The notes under the pieces were generated by a model. It did no database searches. It saw only the letters and a list, made by a program, of their open reading frames with translations, and was not told the DNA's origin. Source: Favolaschia claudopus (lineage: Eukaryota > Basidiomycota > Agaricomycetes > Agaricales > Mycenaceae). From it: a DNA stretch of 64,000 bases. Both the position numbers and the translations under genes were made by a program. Position 1 is the stretch's first letter; the number at the start of each line of letters is the position of its first letter. Below are positions 29,702-39,642 of this stretch, in pieces. Location of the stretch: the NCBI GenBank assembly GCA_037176885.1, contig JAWWNJ010000003.1, positions 930,001-994,000 on the forward strand, given 5' to 3'.

Positions 29702-30499
29702 GTCGCCAAGTCGGTCAGTGTTTAAACTGAATACTGCAGTACAGAATGCGACGGTCAACACTGAAGATCGCCCAATTAATGCAGAAACAAGGTCCAAAGA
29801 GGTGATTGTGATGGGATGTGGCGTTTGCAGTTCGAGTTCCCGATCTGAGTCACGCTGAAACGGGGACCAGACAACGGAGAAAACGGTGTTCGAAAGAGAA
29901 GAATGAAGTAACCGATTTGGGGAGAGAGCGTGAATGGTGTTGAGCACCGATCCGTAATTTGTGTTTCGGTGAAGCAGGAATTCTGTGGTAAATACCGGCA
30001 ACTTGAAGAGAAATCGAGGAAATGGATGTGGTTGCAAGCACAGGGTTATTACGTCTAAGCCACATGGTAAAGTTTGCAGTCTCGGAAGAAAATGGTGCTG
30101 AGCGGGCTACATCAAATCAATACGATGGCCAGTGCGGTGCAAACTGGTGAATTTGTGCTGTATCTAATTGTGAGACAAACAATAGAATTGGAGGAAGATT
30201 CCGAATGCAATCGTATTGCATAACGTCGTCGGTTTGCCGTGACTGGTCATGGAAGGGCAGCATGGATCAGAAGTTACATCGAGGTAATCTCAGGTTGAGG
30301 AATTATTGCTTGAACTTGAACAACAAAATTAGCAGCGAGGAGTAAATAATCTCGATACGGTTCTGACTTAACAGCGAGCCCCGATTGGTCTTGTCAGATG
30401 CTTGAAGGCACAGGTAGTTGGTATCTGATGGAGGGAATGGAGATCGAAGGGGGAGCAGTCTGAGCGTCTGAAGTCAGCGTGTTGCGTTTTTCAAGAATG
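29702..30499. other. Older DNA split by the gag-only element; no gene seen
   Basis: The sequence to the left of 27996 and to the right of 29701 was contiguous (...CATGTCGC|CAAGTCGGTCAG...). Frames here are short and without motifs. Confidence 0.4.
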
Positions 30500-30934
30500 A
30501 TTCGACATCAAGGAATTAAAATTCTGCGTTGCAAGCATGCACAGTGAGGATAATCGGAGCCAAGGGGATACCGATCTGCGAAATCCGTACCGGGGGGCGA
30601 AGTTTTTTTTTCAGCGACTTCGGGCGACAGCTGCACCAATCCCACGAGCAGCTTTCAAAGCTTAGCTCTTCATTTGTGATGGTGCCAGAGAAAGGACTTA
30701 CATCAACATCAGAGGTCAATAAGCTTCGAGGGCGACCTTGAATACGGAGTGTAGATTGCTTCAAGCCTTGCGATTCACGTCTGTACCGACACAAGATCTT
30801 TTCGACCGAGCTCAGGCTGATGCGAAGGTCAGCGGCGATGTCGGCTTGCTTGCGATGGCGGTTGTGTTGTAGTGTAGATGAATGATGTTCTCCTGCGTCT
30901 CAGCAGAGATATTCTTCTTGGGTCCTCGGGCCAT
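30500..30934 (-). pseudogene. Tc1/mariner-like transposase, N-terminal remnant
   Basis: ATG at 30934 (minus) starts MARGPKKNISAETQENIIHL. After a frameshift near 30870 it reads RKQADIAADLRISLSSVEKI and LCRYRRESQGLKQSTLRIQG, a helix-turn-helix domain followed by a GRPRS AT-hook-like motif, the usual N-terminus of fungal Tc1/mariner transposases. A possible 50-base intron lies at 30701-30652 (GTAAGT...GAAAG). The DDE catalytic part is absent; the sequence after 30640 is the repeat shared with 21451-21515. Confidence 0.6.
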
Positions 30935-31419
30935 GGGCGACGGTCATATAGAGGAGCATTGGTGCGGGCTGGATGGCGGTGGAGCGCAATTGATCGTTGG
31001 AGCGGGATCAGACTCACAACCAAACAGATGTAAGCACAAACGAATGAGCACCACTCGATCAAAACCCGTATATTGTTTACAAAACGGCTGTATGTTGGTT
31101 CCCATGCTCCGCTTTTGTACTCGCAGGCTGAGTCGCAGCTACCAAAAGTACCCGAAATTGCCGTTTTTCCCCGCAAATTGATATGCTCGTGCAACTTGGC
31201 TACTGGCGGCAGCCAACACAAATTAACCAAAATATAAAATAATAATATTTGTTTACTTTATGTAGTCCATTCTTGTTTCCTGTTTGCCTTTAGTGTTCGT
31301 CTATATCATGTTTGCCACGAATGGGTGTCGTAAAAAATTTCTATTTTATGATTCTGAAGTGCAGAGCGCACTGAGTCTTGCACTGAGTGATCTTCACTCT
31401 TAAATCAATTGATAATTTA

Positions 31420-31789
31420 GAGTGGCGGCAAAATCTGATGTCACCCCCAAAAAAGGAAATTCTCGTCAATTCAACTCGTTTTCTTTTCTGTGCCCTGTTT
31501 TCTGTGGTCGGACCTTTCACAGTACATTCCAGACATAGATTTGAAACACCCATCTTAGGATACCTCGAAAATTGACACTTTTTGGGCAAGACTTTCCAAC
31601 CATCTTTGGCCCAGTTCTCCTCAATGAATAGACCTATCTTTCTCAATCTTGCCTCCACAGGCAGTGAATTTGCCGTTCCAATGGATCTGTGCCCTTGTCG
31701 CTACCAGACGGCGATGGCAAGGGCAGATTAGGGGCGGTTTGATAAAAATTTCCTTTTTTGGGGGGTGACATCAGATTTTGCCGCCACTG
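31420..31789. mobile_element. Tc1/mariner-type MITE with TA target duplication
   Basis: Terminal repeats of about 40 bases start SAGTGGCGGCAAAATCTGAT, and TA flanks both ends (31418-31419 and 31790-31791). CAGTGGCGGC-type ends with TA duplications are typical of Tc1/mariner. It has no transposase; the remnant 500 bases upstream may or may not be related. Confidence 0.85.
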
Positions 31790-31914
31790 TAAAGCACGCC
31801 GTGTGCGTGACCTGGTACAGCCACTCGGACACGTTCGGCAAGCACGATAGACCACGTACATTGTGACTGTGACATCAATCCAGTCCTTTCGGCTTCTTTG
31901 CCGTGTTGAAACCG

Positions 31915-32207
31915 GCTGTCTCGGTACTCGTAACCCAGCCGTTCCGGTGCCGCCTGTCAGCGGAGTTTCAAAATCATATCGCACCGGAACGTCTGGGGTA
32001 TTTGCCATGGTGACACCCCCCATCGAGTCACATCACCCGCGTAGCGCTGTCAGCCGCCCAGCCAAATGTCACGCTTTGTGACTCGATGGGGGGTCCGCGG
32101 GGGTAAGTGCCCCAGACGTTCATAAGACATCTCTGCGCTACGTTTTGAATCTCCGCTGTCAGGCGGATCATGATGTCTTATGAACGGCTGGGTTACCGAG
32201 ACAGTGA
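31915..32207. repeat. Foldback element, about 290 bp
   Basis: Paired blocks from outside inward: CTGTCTCGGTA / TACCGAGACAG, AACCCAGCCGTT / AACGGCTGGGTT, GAACGTCTGGGG / CCCCAGACGTTC and ACCCCCCATCGAGTCAC / GTGACTCGATGGGGGGT. The single-stranded form would be a long imperfect hairpin. Confidence 0.85.
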
Positions 32208-32305
32208 AACCGGTCATTTTCGTTAATCCTCGCAATTGATGGACTTGATGGCCTGGAAGGCCGCCTGATCAATATCAGCTAGCCGCGTTTTCGTTTTCGA
32301 TTTTC

Positions 32306-35239
32306 TTTTTTTTTTTTTTTTTTTTTGGAGCGTTGGGTCTTTGAACCTAAACGATTATCAGTCTGCAGAAGCATTCCGAGTCGTCCGCTTTGGTTACTGG
32401 TTGTGGACCAGAAGATGCCGGGGAAGATGTCCGGGAGGAAATGCCTTACGCACGATTTATACCAGTGTGGGACTCCAGCCAATATGGGAATCTATCCGAC
32501 TCCAGTTTTCTTGGGCTGTATACCCACTAAAACCCCCCTTGTGAAAGTCCAATTGTCCGGCAACGAGTCCTCGTTCATGAGTAACCCACTCCATGTATTT
32601 AATACGCTCTTCTCGCTGAATGCAAGAGAACCAAACCTCGATTTGTCTGTCAAAATCCGGTCGCGATCGAGAGCCAGATTGATAGCGTGTAACCATTTAT
32701 TATGTATTTCGGTTTCGGTATGAATTTTTCCAGGATTTCTAATTACACGATCAACGCGTAGGTTCCAGATGAGATGCCATGATACAGAAATTAATATGGC
32801 GAACAGTCTGGACTTGTGAGGTAGTAGTGCGCCTTTGTTCGATTTAAAGCGCACCAGATTGCATCCAAGAATGAGCCCGTAAGTCAACTTTGGCCAACTC
32901 AAGGCTGAAAATTTCATTGTCCACAATTGACGTGCCAGTGCCCATACCTGTGATTGCTCGGGGAGAGTACACTCCAAGGCAATGTGTTCAAGGGACTCGG
33001 TAACTCTGCAATGATGACAAGAACCCATAGGGTGCGCACTATTTAAATGGAACCAGAATTCTCCAACACGGAAGGTTTCATGAATGCATTTCCAGAGAAA
33101 ATCTCGCGACAACCGGCGCAGATTAGACGAGCGTATAGATCTCCATATCATCTCGTCGGACGGTGTATAGTCTGAAATTTCATTCACAGAGCAGCGGATG
33201 CGATCCAGATTTATAAACGTGGATTTGCGGAATGGTTTGGCTCCGAGTTTCCGAATGATTTTTGTAAAGGAGTGTTGACTACCAGATTGAAGTTCAATTC
33301 CAGGACTAGTAAACATTATGTCTGTCTGCGTCTCAAGTTCCACTGATATAATTTCATTGAAATTAGCACACGGCATCTCGGAAACTCTCTTGAATTTTAT
33401 TCTGCCCGATCTTTCGTTTAGCGCAGCAAATACAGCCTTAATGAGTTTGAAATTCACGTCGAGCGGGTCATTTTCGAAACGAGGTTTTTCCTTCACAAGC
33501 ACTCTCGCCAAGTAATCAGATGAGGAGCAAATTAGCAGAGGCACCGATTTAGGCGTTGTTTGCAATTTGAATAGAAGCCCTCCCAGTAAACCAGTGAAGA
33601 ACGAAAGAGGTATGTCGGGGGTGTCGAATGATATTGCCAATTTCTCATAGGTTGTATTAGATTCGGTCGAAGTTGTAGTGGCCTCTACTTCAACTGTAAC
33701 AGTAGGTTGGTATTCCCCAGCGTTTTGGACTCGGCAATGAAGATAGACTGTGTGAGGACAGGCAGTTGGATCTGAAACGGAATTCCGTCTCGCAGGAAGG
33801 GAGTTCATGCTCTCTTCCTCCGCAAAGATCTTGAAACCTGGGTTGATACGGTGTAGAGAGAAATCAGGGTCATAGGTGAATGTAATCTCCTCGGACAATG
33901 ACTTACTGTTCTCCTGCATTTCCAGTTCGGAGAGTTTGAGCTCGCTACAAAAATCAACTGCAGGCAATCGCGGGTCCCACTTTGGATACACGCTGTTTAG
34001 TAGAAATTTAGCGGTATCGATACAAGCACCAGGATCAGTGCATCCAAGCTCAACTCGATCGCGACGACAGGGTGGACATCCACAGTTTTTCCGTCCAAAG
34101 CCAGATGGATTAATTTGGTGTGGTTTACGAAGAACAGTCGTACTTCGCTGGGCTATTTCCCTCAATTCTTCTAGCGTTTCGATACCGTGATTCGAGCGAA
34201 GGCACGTTGCGGCGCGTCGGCGGTTTGCTGACTTGAATAATTCAACATCAACTCCCGGATGCCTCCATATTGGCAGACGTAGTTGTATATTGGACGAGAT
34301 TGACAACCCGGTGAATCGTAGGTTATATTTCTGTGCAGCAGTGATCATTCCCTTGACCTGATCAGGAAGTTTGGTCTTGGAGGAGATCGGGATGTGTATA
34401 TTCTGTAGAAAGATATTTATCACTTGCCCTGTACGGAAATTGAGGTAACTTTTCTCGGCATAATTTCGAATCAAGAAATCTACAAAGTAGCACCATCGTG
34501 CTCGATCTTGCTCAAGGTTGAGGTAGGTCTGGAGATTGAGCACGTCAATAGCATCGTTTCTCGATGGAAGATCGAGAACTTGTTTACCACCATCGGAAAT
34601 GTCCAAAATCATGGTTTCGTGGCCAACTCTCGCACGTTTACCATCCCAAAGGAAATCATTTTCCAGTTTTATTAGCTGCTCTTCAATCGGTTTTGGCATT
34701 CCTTGAACTCTGCTCAAGTATTGAGTCCTGCCACCAATCACCATGTTAATGATATGTCGTTTTCCCTCCAATCCGGGCTTCAACATACCCCATCGGCGCA
34801 GATCACATGTGATCTTATCTATCACTGACGGCCAAGGGGTCAAGCAGGTTGTCTGGTTTCCTATCCATGAACCGAGAATGCGGCAAGTTCCTCCATCAGG
34901 TACAATCCGAATTTGCTCTGCAATGCTTCCGATCGGTGAGGTCTTGTTTATTCTTCTATCGCGAAGGGTATCAGCTCGATATCCGGGTTGTCCGAAAGGA
35001 AGAATAATAGTCTTGTGTTCGTTGAATTTTGCGGTTGAGGCGGCACACCACAAGTCGAGTATTTTCCAAAGTTCATCCAAGGAGTTGGAAGACGACAAGA
35101 AAATTGTTGTATCATCGGCAAAGAGAGAGATGATGAGATCTTCGTCAGTCCCAGGAATGCGTATACCCTTCAGGTTAGAGTTTCTGATTAGGCATGCCAA
35201 AGGTTCGATCGCAAGATTAAATGAGAGACAGGAAAGCGG
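32306..35239 (-). mobile_element. LINE-D: 5'-truncated non-LTR retrotransposon with 16-bp target duplication
   Basis: TTCGTTTTCGATTTTC is found at 32290-32305 and 35240-35255. The minus-strand body is one long pol frame, a 180-base 3' UTR and a poly(A) tail (21 Ts at 32306-32326). Truncation falls inside the RT domain. This is the best-preserved pol segment in the window and probably among the youngest insertions. Confidence 0.95.
32492..35239 (-). CDS. LINE-D pol (RT C-terminal half, RNase H-like, zinc finger), 5' truncated
   Basis: The frame is open from the 5' truncation to the stop at 32492, over 900 codons. Starting inside RT it has LISLFADDTTIFLSSSNSLD (the active-site FADD), then GSWIGNQTTCLTPW and the thumb region. 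A central cysteine-rich stretch has NCGCPPCRRDRVELGC. A degenerate RNase H-like segment (LPLLICSSSDYLARVLVKEK) follows. The C-terminal zinc finger is CHHCRVTESLEHIALEC and the protein ends in EDSLPDNWTFTRGVLVGI. No start codon belongs to it, so it is a dead-on-arrival copy; absence of internal stops supports recent insertion. Confidence 0.9.
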   Translation of the reverse strand, partial: PLSCLSFNLAIEPLACLIRNSNLKGIRIPGTDEDLIISLFADDTTIFLSSSNSLDELWKILDLWCAASTAKFNEHKTIILPFGQPGYRADTLRDRRINKTSPIGSIAEQIRIVPDGGTCRILGSWIGNQTTCLTPWPSVIDKITCDLRRWGMLKPGLEGKRHIINMVIGGRTQYLSRVQGMPKPIEEQLIKLENDFLWDGKRARVGHETMILDISDGGKQVLDLPSRNDAIDVLNLQTYLNLEQDRARWCYFVDFLIRNYAEKSYLNFRTGQVINIFLQNIHIPISSKTKLPDQVKGMITAAQKYNLRFTGLSISSNIQLRLPIWRHPGVDVELFKSANRRRAATCLRSNHGIETLEELREIAQRSTTVLRKPHQINPSGFGRKNCGCPPCRRDRVELGCTDPGACIDTAKFLLNSVYPKWDPRLPAVDFCSELKLSELEMQENSKSLSEEITFTYDPDFSLHRINPGFKIFAEEESMNSLPARRNSVSDPTACPHTVYLHCRVQNAGEYQPTVTVEVEATTTSTESNTTYEKLAISFDTPDIPLSFFTGLLGGLLFKLQTTPKSVPLLICSSSDYLARVLVKEKPRFENDPLDVNFKLIKAVFAALNERSGRIKFKRVSEMPCANFNEIISVELETQTDIMFTSPGIELQSGSQHSFTKIIRKLGAKPFRKSTFINLDRIRCSVNEISDYTPSDEMIWRSIRSSNLRRLSRDFLWKCIHETFRVGEFWFHLNSAHPMGSCHHCRVTESLEHIALECTLPEQSQVWALARQLWTMKFSALSWPKLTYGLILGCNLVRFKSNKGALLPHKSRLFAILISVSWHLIWNLRVDRVIRNPGKIHTETEIHNKWLHAINLALDRDRILTDKSRFGSLAFSEKSVLNTWSGLLMNEDSLPDNWTFTRGVLVGIQPKKTGVG

Positions 35240-35611
35240 TTCGTTTTCGATTTTCGTTCATACCGAGAAATATGGTACTACAGTATGGTGCGCGCGGCCT
35301 AAACACCACCAAATAGGTCCCATCATTGATGCCATCAGTGATGTCTCAAATCGACCGGCGGAAAAAATTCGGATTTAAATTGCATTTTCTGCTGCAGAAT
35401 AAGGTTGGGGCAGACTCAGGACGTACTCCCCAGCTTTCATGAGGGTAGGATATAGCTCATGGACCTCTCTGAGAGCATATGAAGCCAGAGTCGGAACCCA
35501 AATTGGGCATATTCCGTAAGCTCACATGACTGATTGACTGATGCCATCACTGATGTCTCAAATCCGCCTCGAGAAAAAAGAATTTATTGTGAGTTTTGAG
35601 GGGATGGTAAA

Positions 35612-36860
35612 TCACTGTGAAGATGGGGGCACATGAAAATCATGTACCTCGGGACCCCGAAAATCATGTCCTTATACTCCGATTATCAGTCGTGGTTCCA
35701 TGAAAATCATGGAACGGCGCCGAAACAAAATCATACTCTTTTTTGACGTTTTCATGTGCCATTTTAATGTGCCGATACCATGAAAATTACCTCAGAGTCC
35801 CAAACCCTTCCCAAACAGGCGCAGAATCATGGTACGCAAGGATTAAAATAATGGAATGCGGGGCAGAATTCGGGGGAAAGTAAAATGATATTCAAATCCA
35901 TATTCTAATACAGATTGTATCGACACCCTAGCCATCCGCCATTTTACTACGAGCTCCCTCACCGACTGTGGAACAGTCGACAACACATTTATTAAAGTGT
36001 GAAACATAAGAGTGAGGTAAACGGACGACGGCTCACCTGTGCACACTCACAGCATCGGGGCGTTTCCCAGCGATAGGGAAGGCATCACATACAACGTCGT
36101 TGATAAAGGTCCAGAAACTACAGTGCGTCGTCAGCATCGCAAGCGTAAAATGTTATCATTGCTACACACCTTTGAGAGGAACCTCGTTTGCCAATGCAGC
36201 GGTGACTTCTTCGGTCGTGGTGGTCAATATGAACTGTGTCTTGAAGAATATGGTGGTGGGAGGTGGAAGATAGCGGGGTAGACTGGAGAAGTTGTCAGTG
36301 AAAATACGGGCGAAAACTTATGCGGCCGACGCACCTTGTATCATGTCCAAGTATCCCAGGAAAATCGTTTGACGTCGTCTACACACACGAGGCTAGCGTC
36401 AGCGGGAGAGAGTAGAGGCGAGCGAGTCTTTGAGATAGTTGTTGACGTGGTGCGAATACATTGCGTCCTTGAAGTTGTAAGACGAGGCTTGAATACACTG
36501 TAAAAAAGGAGAGGCGACGGCGACGGCGACGACGACAACAACCACGACGACGAGAAGGGTGGGCGGGGTCAAGGGCGAGGGTGGTGGTGGGAGACAAGAC
36601 ACATGGAGGTCATCCGCAGCCTATTGGAGCTCATACGTCATGGCTCGGCATCCCGGCATTTGGACTTGGAACATTTTCTGGCGATTTTTTTGACCAGCAC
36701 GGCGCTACGATTTTCATGTCACATTCCAATCAGTCAAATTCATTGAATCGAGCATGAAGCTTCTGGGATACCTGAATAGCAATAATCATCGTACTTTCCA
36801 TGAAAGAAGCAATTCATTGTCGAGGCACATGAAAATCATGCGCCGATGTTTTCACAGTGA
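35612..36860. mobile_element. Inner TIR element carrying a spliced gene fragment
   Basis: TCACTGTGAA at 35612 and TTCACAGTGA at 36851-36860 are inverted, followed inward by GCACATGAAAATCATG in both arms. AAT flanks both sides. Many ATGAAAATCATG-like motifs occur just inside the left end. The middle holds the exons listed next and a GACGGCGAC-type microsatellite (36510-36560). Confidence 0.6.
36051..36400 (-). pseudogene. Gene fragment with two canonical introns (unknown protein)
   Basis: Minus strand: an exon ending at 36335, intron 36334-36283 (52 bases), exon 36282-36170, intron 36169-36118 (52 bases), exon 36117-36051. Spliced, it keeps one frame: LPRYLPPPTTIFFKTQFIL, TTTTEEVTAALANEVPLK, VSGPLSTTLYVMPSLSLG, NAPML. 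Donors GTGCGT, GTGTGT and GTGAGT and acceptors CCAG and GTAG are normal for fungi. Upstream on the same strand lies low-complexity coding-like DNA. I do not recognise the protein. It lies inside a TIR element, so it may be a captured host fragment. Confidence 0.45.
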
Positions 36861-37283
36861 ATTCCTAGGATCAGGTGCAATAGATTTTGTTCCTGTTTGG
36901 TGGTGTTTAGGCCGAGCGCACCATAGAGTCGTCACTGCCGTAAGGCATACTTGCCAAAAGGCATACTCTCCAGTAGGGCATACTTTTTCGGCCGCACCAA
37001 CTTCGTTTGCAGTGAATTAGGGGGCATGAGGCATAAGTCTCCCATATGGAAAAACTTGATCTGAAAGGTTAGTTATAGTTCTCATAAGGAATATAGCATC
37101 AAATCTAGAAAAATTGCGTACTAATTTGGGAGGTCATAAGGCATAGAATTTCATCATAAACAGTAAACTGCTTACCGAGGTATACTTTGAGCTAGATTTG
37201 GTGTCAGTTGCTGGGCAAAATTCCAAGAAACATAGAAATCCCAGTGATGAGCGTGCTCACGCGCTGCTCATGTTCATTTGTTT

Positions 37284-37501
37284 ATTAGAGGGTTTGCGAA
37301 GAGCCATTGGAGCCATTGAATGGCTACCGATTTCCGCATCAGGAAAGTTTGATGGGCTACACTTGCATGTCGAAGTCAAGAAGAGCTACTTGGAATGAAA
37401 TTTGGATGCTCAGACCGTGCGTAGCTACTGCCAGCACGCCGGAATCTGGACACTTGCGTAGCCATTAGCCATTCAATGGCTGCATCGCAAACAGGCTATT
37501 T
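37284..37501. mobile_element. 218-bp MITE, copy 2
   Basis: Same length and ends as 462-679, with scattered substitutions. It has no clear target duplication. The DNA before it (36940-37280) contains AGGCATAC repeats and no gene. Confidence 0.7.
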
Positions 37502-37899
37502 TCTTCCTTCCGTTCCGATCACATTACGTATATTTCTCTCTCTACAGCAGAGCCTTCTGCCCCCGCCACCTAAGTAGCCAACGGAGATCGCGACCGTCAG
37601 GGCGCTGAAGGCCAAGCTAGCCCCTGCTGAAGCTGCTCGTAAGGTTACATACTCAATATCACATTTTTTTGCTGACTTTGTGCTACATATCAGTCAAGTA
37701 GTGGTAGCCAAACGCAACTCCGACTTGGCTCGACGAGAAGAAAGAGTCTGAGGCAGCCCCGTTTTGGGGGGTGTACAGTATGTAGCACTGAAAATAAATG
37801 CTTTGAGAAATTCACTCAGCATTGTAAAAAATGCGCAGGAAATTAATTCCTAAGATTGACACTTTCGGTAACTTAAACTAAAGTGTACTGATTACTTGT

Positions 37900-39440
37900 T
37901 CTGCGCATCGACCCTACGGTTGATCCCCCCGAGTAGAGCTTTTCACCAGACCGTCTCCGGTGACAGGACTCAGCTCCGAGTACGGTGTGGTGTCCACAAT
38001 ATCCTTCGACTGATGAGCCCACAGCCAGCATAGCTTGTCAAGCCTTACCCAGATACCGCTTTCCTTGGATAAATCATCGTCCAGCATTTTCAATGATCGA
38101 GTGGCTTCTTCGTCATTGCCTATTTGGACGAACTGGATCCCAAGCTAATAGGGCGGGGGAATGGGCATCAGCTTACCACGGATCCTTGGTTTCAATTACT
38201 TACCTGCACCATGCTCAGATTGCGAATAGCCTTTAGGGTTACTCCGGCAGCGGAGCAGGATCTGGATTTGATGGGATTTGGATTTGATGGTGGAACTGAT
38301 GTCTGTATGTAACGTAGTCCGCGGAATGTCCGACGTTAGCCGCCGTTGTGTTTGCAACATGCCTGCTCGTCGGCGACGACAACGAGCTCCTTCATTGAGC
38401 CCATTGCTTGCCTCCAGAACGGCGCACTTTTTGAGAACGGTGTGCTTTGATTACTATATGTTGCCTGCCCAATTTTATTGCTATAGCAGACCTCTTAAGT
38501 GCCAGCGCAGGCACGGCGGGAAATGGAGCGGGATGGCGGGAAAATGCCGACGAGACAATGCGCTGGCAGTTTGGCGGGAACAGTCCCGTCATCAGTTGGC
38601 AACGGTGACTGATTGGTGACTGATCGTCACCCATCAGCTCCAAATCCCATCAAATCCAAATCCAAATCCGCTGCCGGAGTGACTCTTAGACGTGTTGCAG
38701 CATCGACGATGGGATTTTTGGGGTCGTCAGCTAAAGTAAGATCAGCTGAATTTGGAGTGCCTCGGGAACCTCATACTACGAGCATTGGCAATGGCCTCCC
38801 TTCGATCGCGCTCCTTCAAGGTTTGAAATGGCCCGGCAATTGCTCGAGGTATGTCTGCAGATGGTATACATGACAGTGTTATTGATGTGTCTTGAAGGGC
38901 CTTGTCTTCATGCATGAACATTACATTGCTCATGGAGTAAGCTCACGATCTCCAGCATTACTCCCTTTAATTTTACGTGATAGGACATACATCCGAGGAA
39001 TATCCTTTGGAATCATGCTCCCACGCACCATGAGCTCAGCCGTCACAGTAAATTCAACTGTTGTATGGCATACATAGATTTTGGGGGGGCAGTACTGTTC
39101 TCTGCTGATAACCGACGATCACCTGGGTCTGGTGTTCGACCACCTTCTGCATTCGCCGCCCCGGAACAATCTCTTGATCAGTTGTACGATGTTTGTGCCG
39201 CCGATGTATGCATGCTGGGTAAGGTTCTTCAGGGGGAGATGGAAGAGGGACGGAAGGTTCGCATCTTTTCCCCGCACCTGCATGCTGTCTACTGATGCAC
39301 ATACACACAAGTGGTATGGCATACCCTCTGAAGACACAGTTTACGAACGTTACGAAACCCTCCTCGCCAAAATGACTTGCGCCAAGCCTGAAGATCGCTG
39401 CACTGCCACTGCTGCGCTCGAGGCTGTTTTATCCATATTA
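37900..39440 (+). pseudogene. Protein-kinase-like gene, interrupted by a Harbinger-type MITE
   Basis: Clearest part: MARQLLE before an intron (about 38850-38897), exon GLVFMHEHYIAHG (38898-38936), a 47-base intron (GTAAGC...GATAG, 38937-38983), then DIHPRNILWNH, i.e. catalytic loop HGD...N, and YIDFGGAVLF with the DFG motif (about 39065-39100), AAPEQ and ADVCMLGKVL. A C-lobe helix LLAKMTCAKPEDRCTATAAL lies near 39370. These are protein kinase subdomains VI-XI in order. The N-lobe is not clear; 37900-38230 may hold it but has the 38237-38685 insertion and stops. Probably a dead fungal kinase gene. Confidence 0.6.
38237..38685. mobile_element. PIF/Harbinger-type MITE, copy 2 (TTA target duplication)
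   Basis: Ends GGGTTACTCCGGCAGCGG / CCGCTGCCGGAGTGACTC with TTA at 38234-38236 and 38686-38688. Subterminal GGATTTGATGGGATTTGGAT repeats and an inner CATGCCTGCTCGTCGGCG segment resemble copy 1 (9022-9475). Confidence 0.9.
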
Positions 39441-39514
39441 CTACAATCTGTCTGTATTACCGCTTTCCTCCTGCATCTGCTTGCTTGCATTCTTGGTCCA
39501 ATGGGAATGGCTAA

Positions 39515-39642
39515 GGTAGCCCCGATCCACCCTCAACGAACATCACGTGCATGAGTGGGACAACTTTCTTTTTTCGGAACCTTTGGAACCAAAAATCTGT
39601 AAAATAATCAATAGGCTACATTAGCTCGAATCCCTCGACCAG
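39515..39642 (+). repeat. Partial copy of the TA-flanked MITE at 41608
   Basis: GATCCACCCTCAACGAACATCACG and the following GACAACTTTCTTTTTTCGG...TTAGCTCGAATCCCTCGACC match 41615-41735 with indels. The second terminal repeat is missing. Confidence 0.7.

Larger units (their letters stand above)
35284..36925. mobile_element. Outer TIR element enclosing another element
   Basis: ATGGTGCGCGCGGCCTAAAC at 35285 pairs with GTTTAGGCCGAGCGCACCAT at 36905-36924, arms of about 27 bases with one mismatch. A 26-base phrase GATGCCATCASTGATGTCTC recurs as a direct repeat at 35329 and 35541. The left end lies 30 bases from the LINE-D target site. Confidence 0.7.

Noticed and set aside
30570..30640. Poly-lysine stretch as the catalytic part of the Tc1 transposase
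   Set aside because: The DNA matches a non-coding repeat inside the hAT-like element at 21451-21515.
36340..36600. Minus-strand frames with poly-valine and proline runs as a membrane protein
   Set aside because: They follow a GAC/GAG-type microsatellite and three different frames look equally open; only the exons further downstream are credible.
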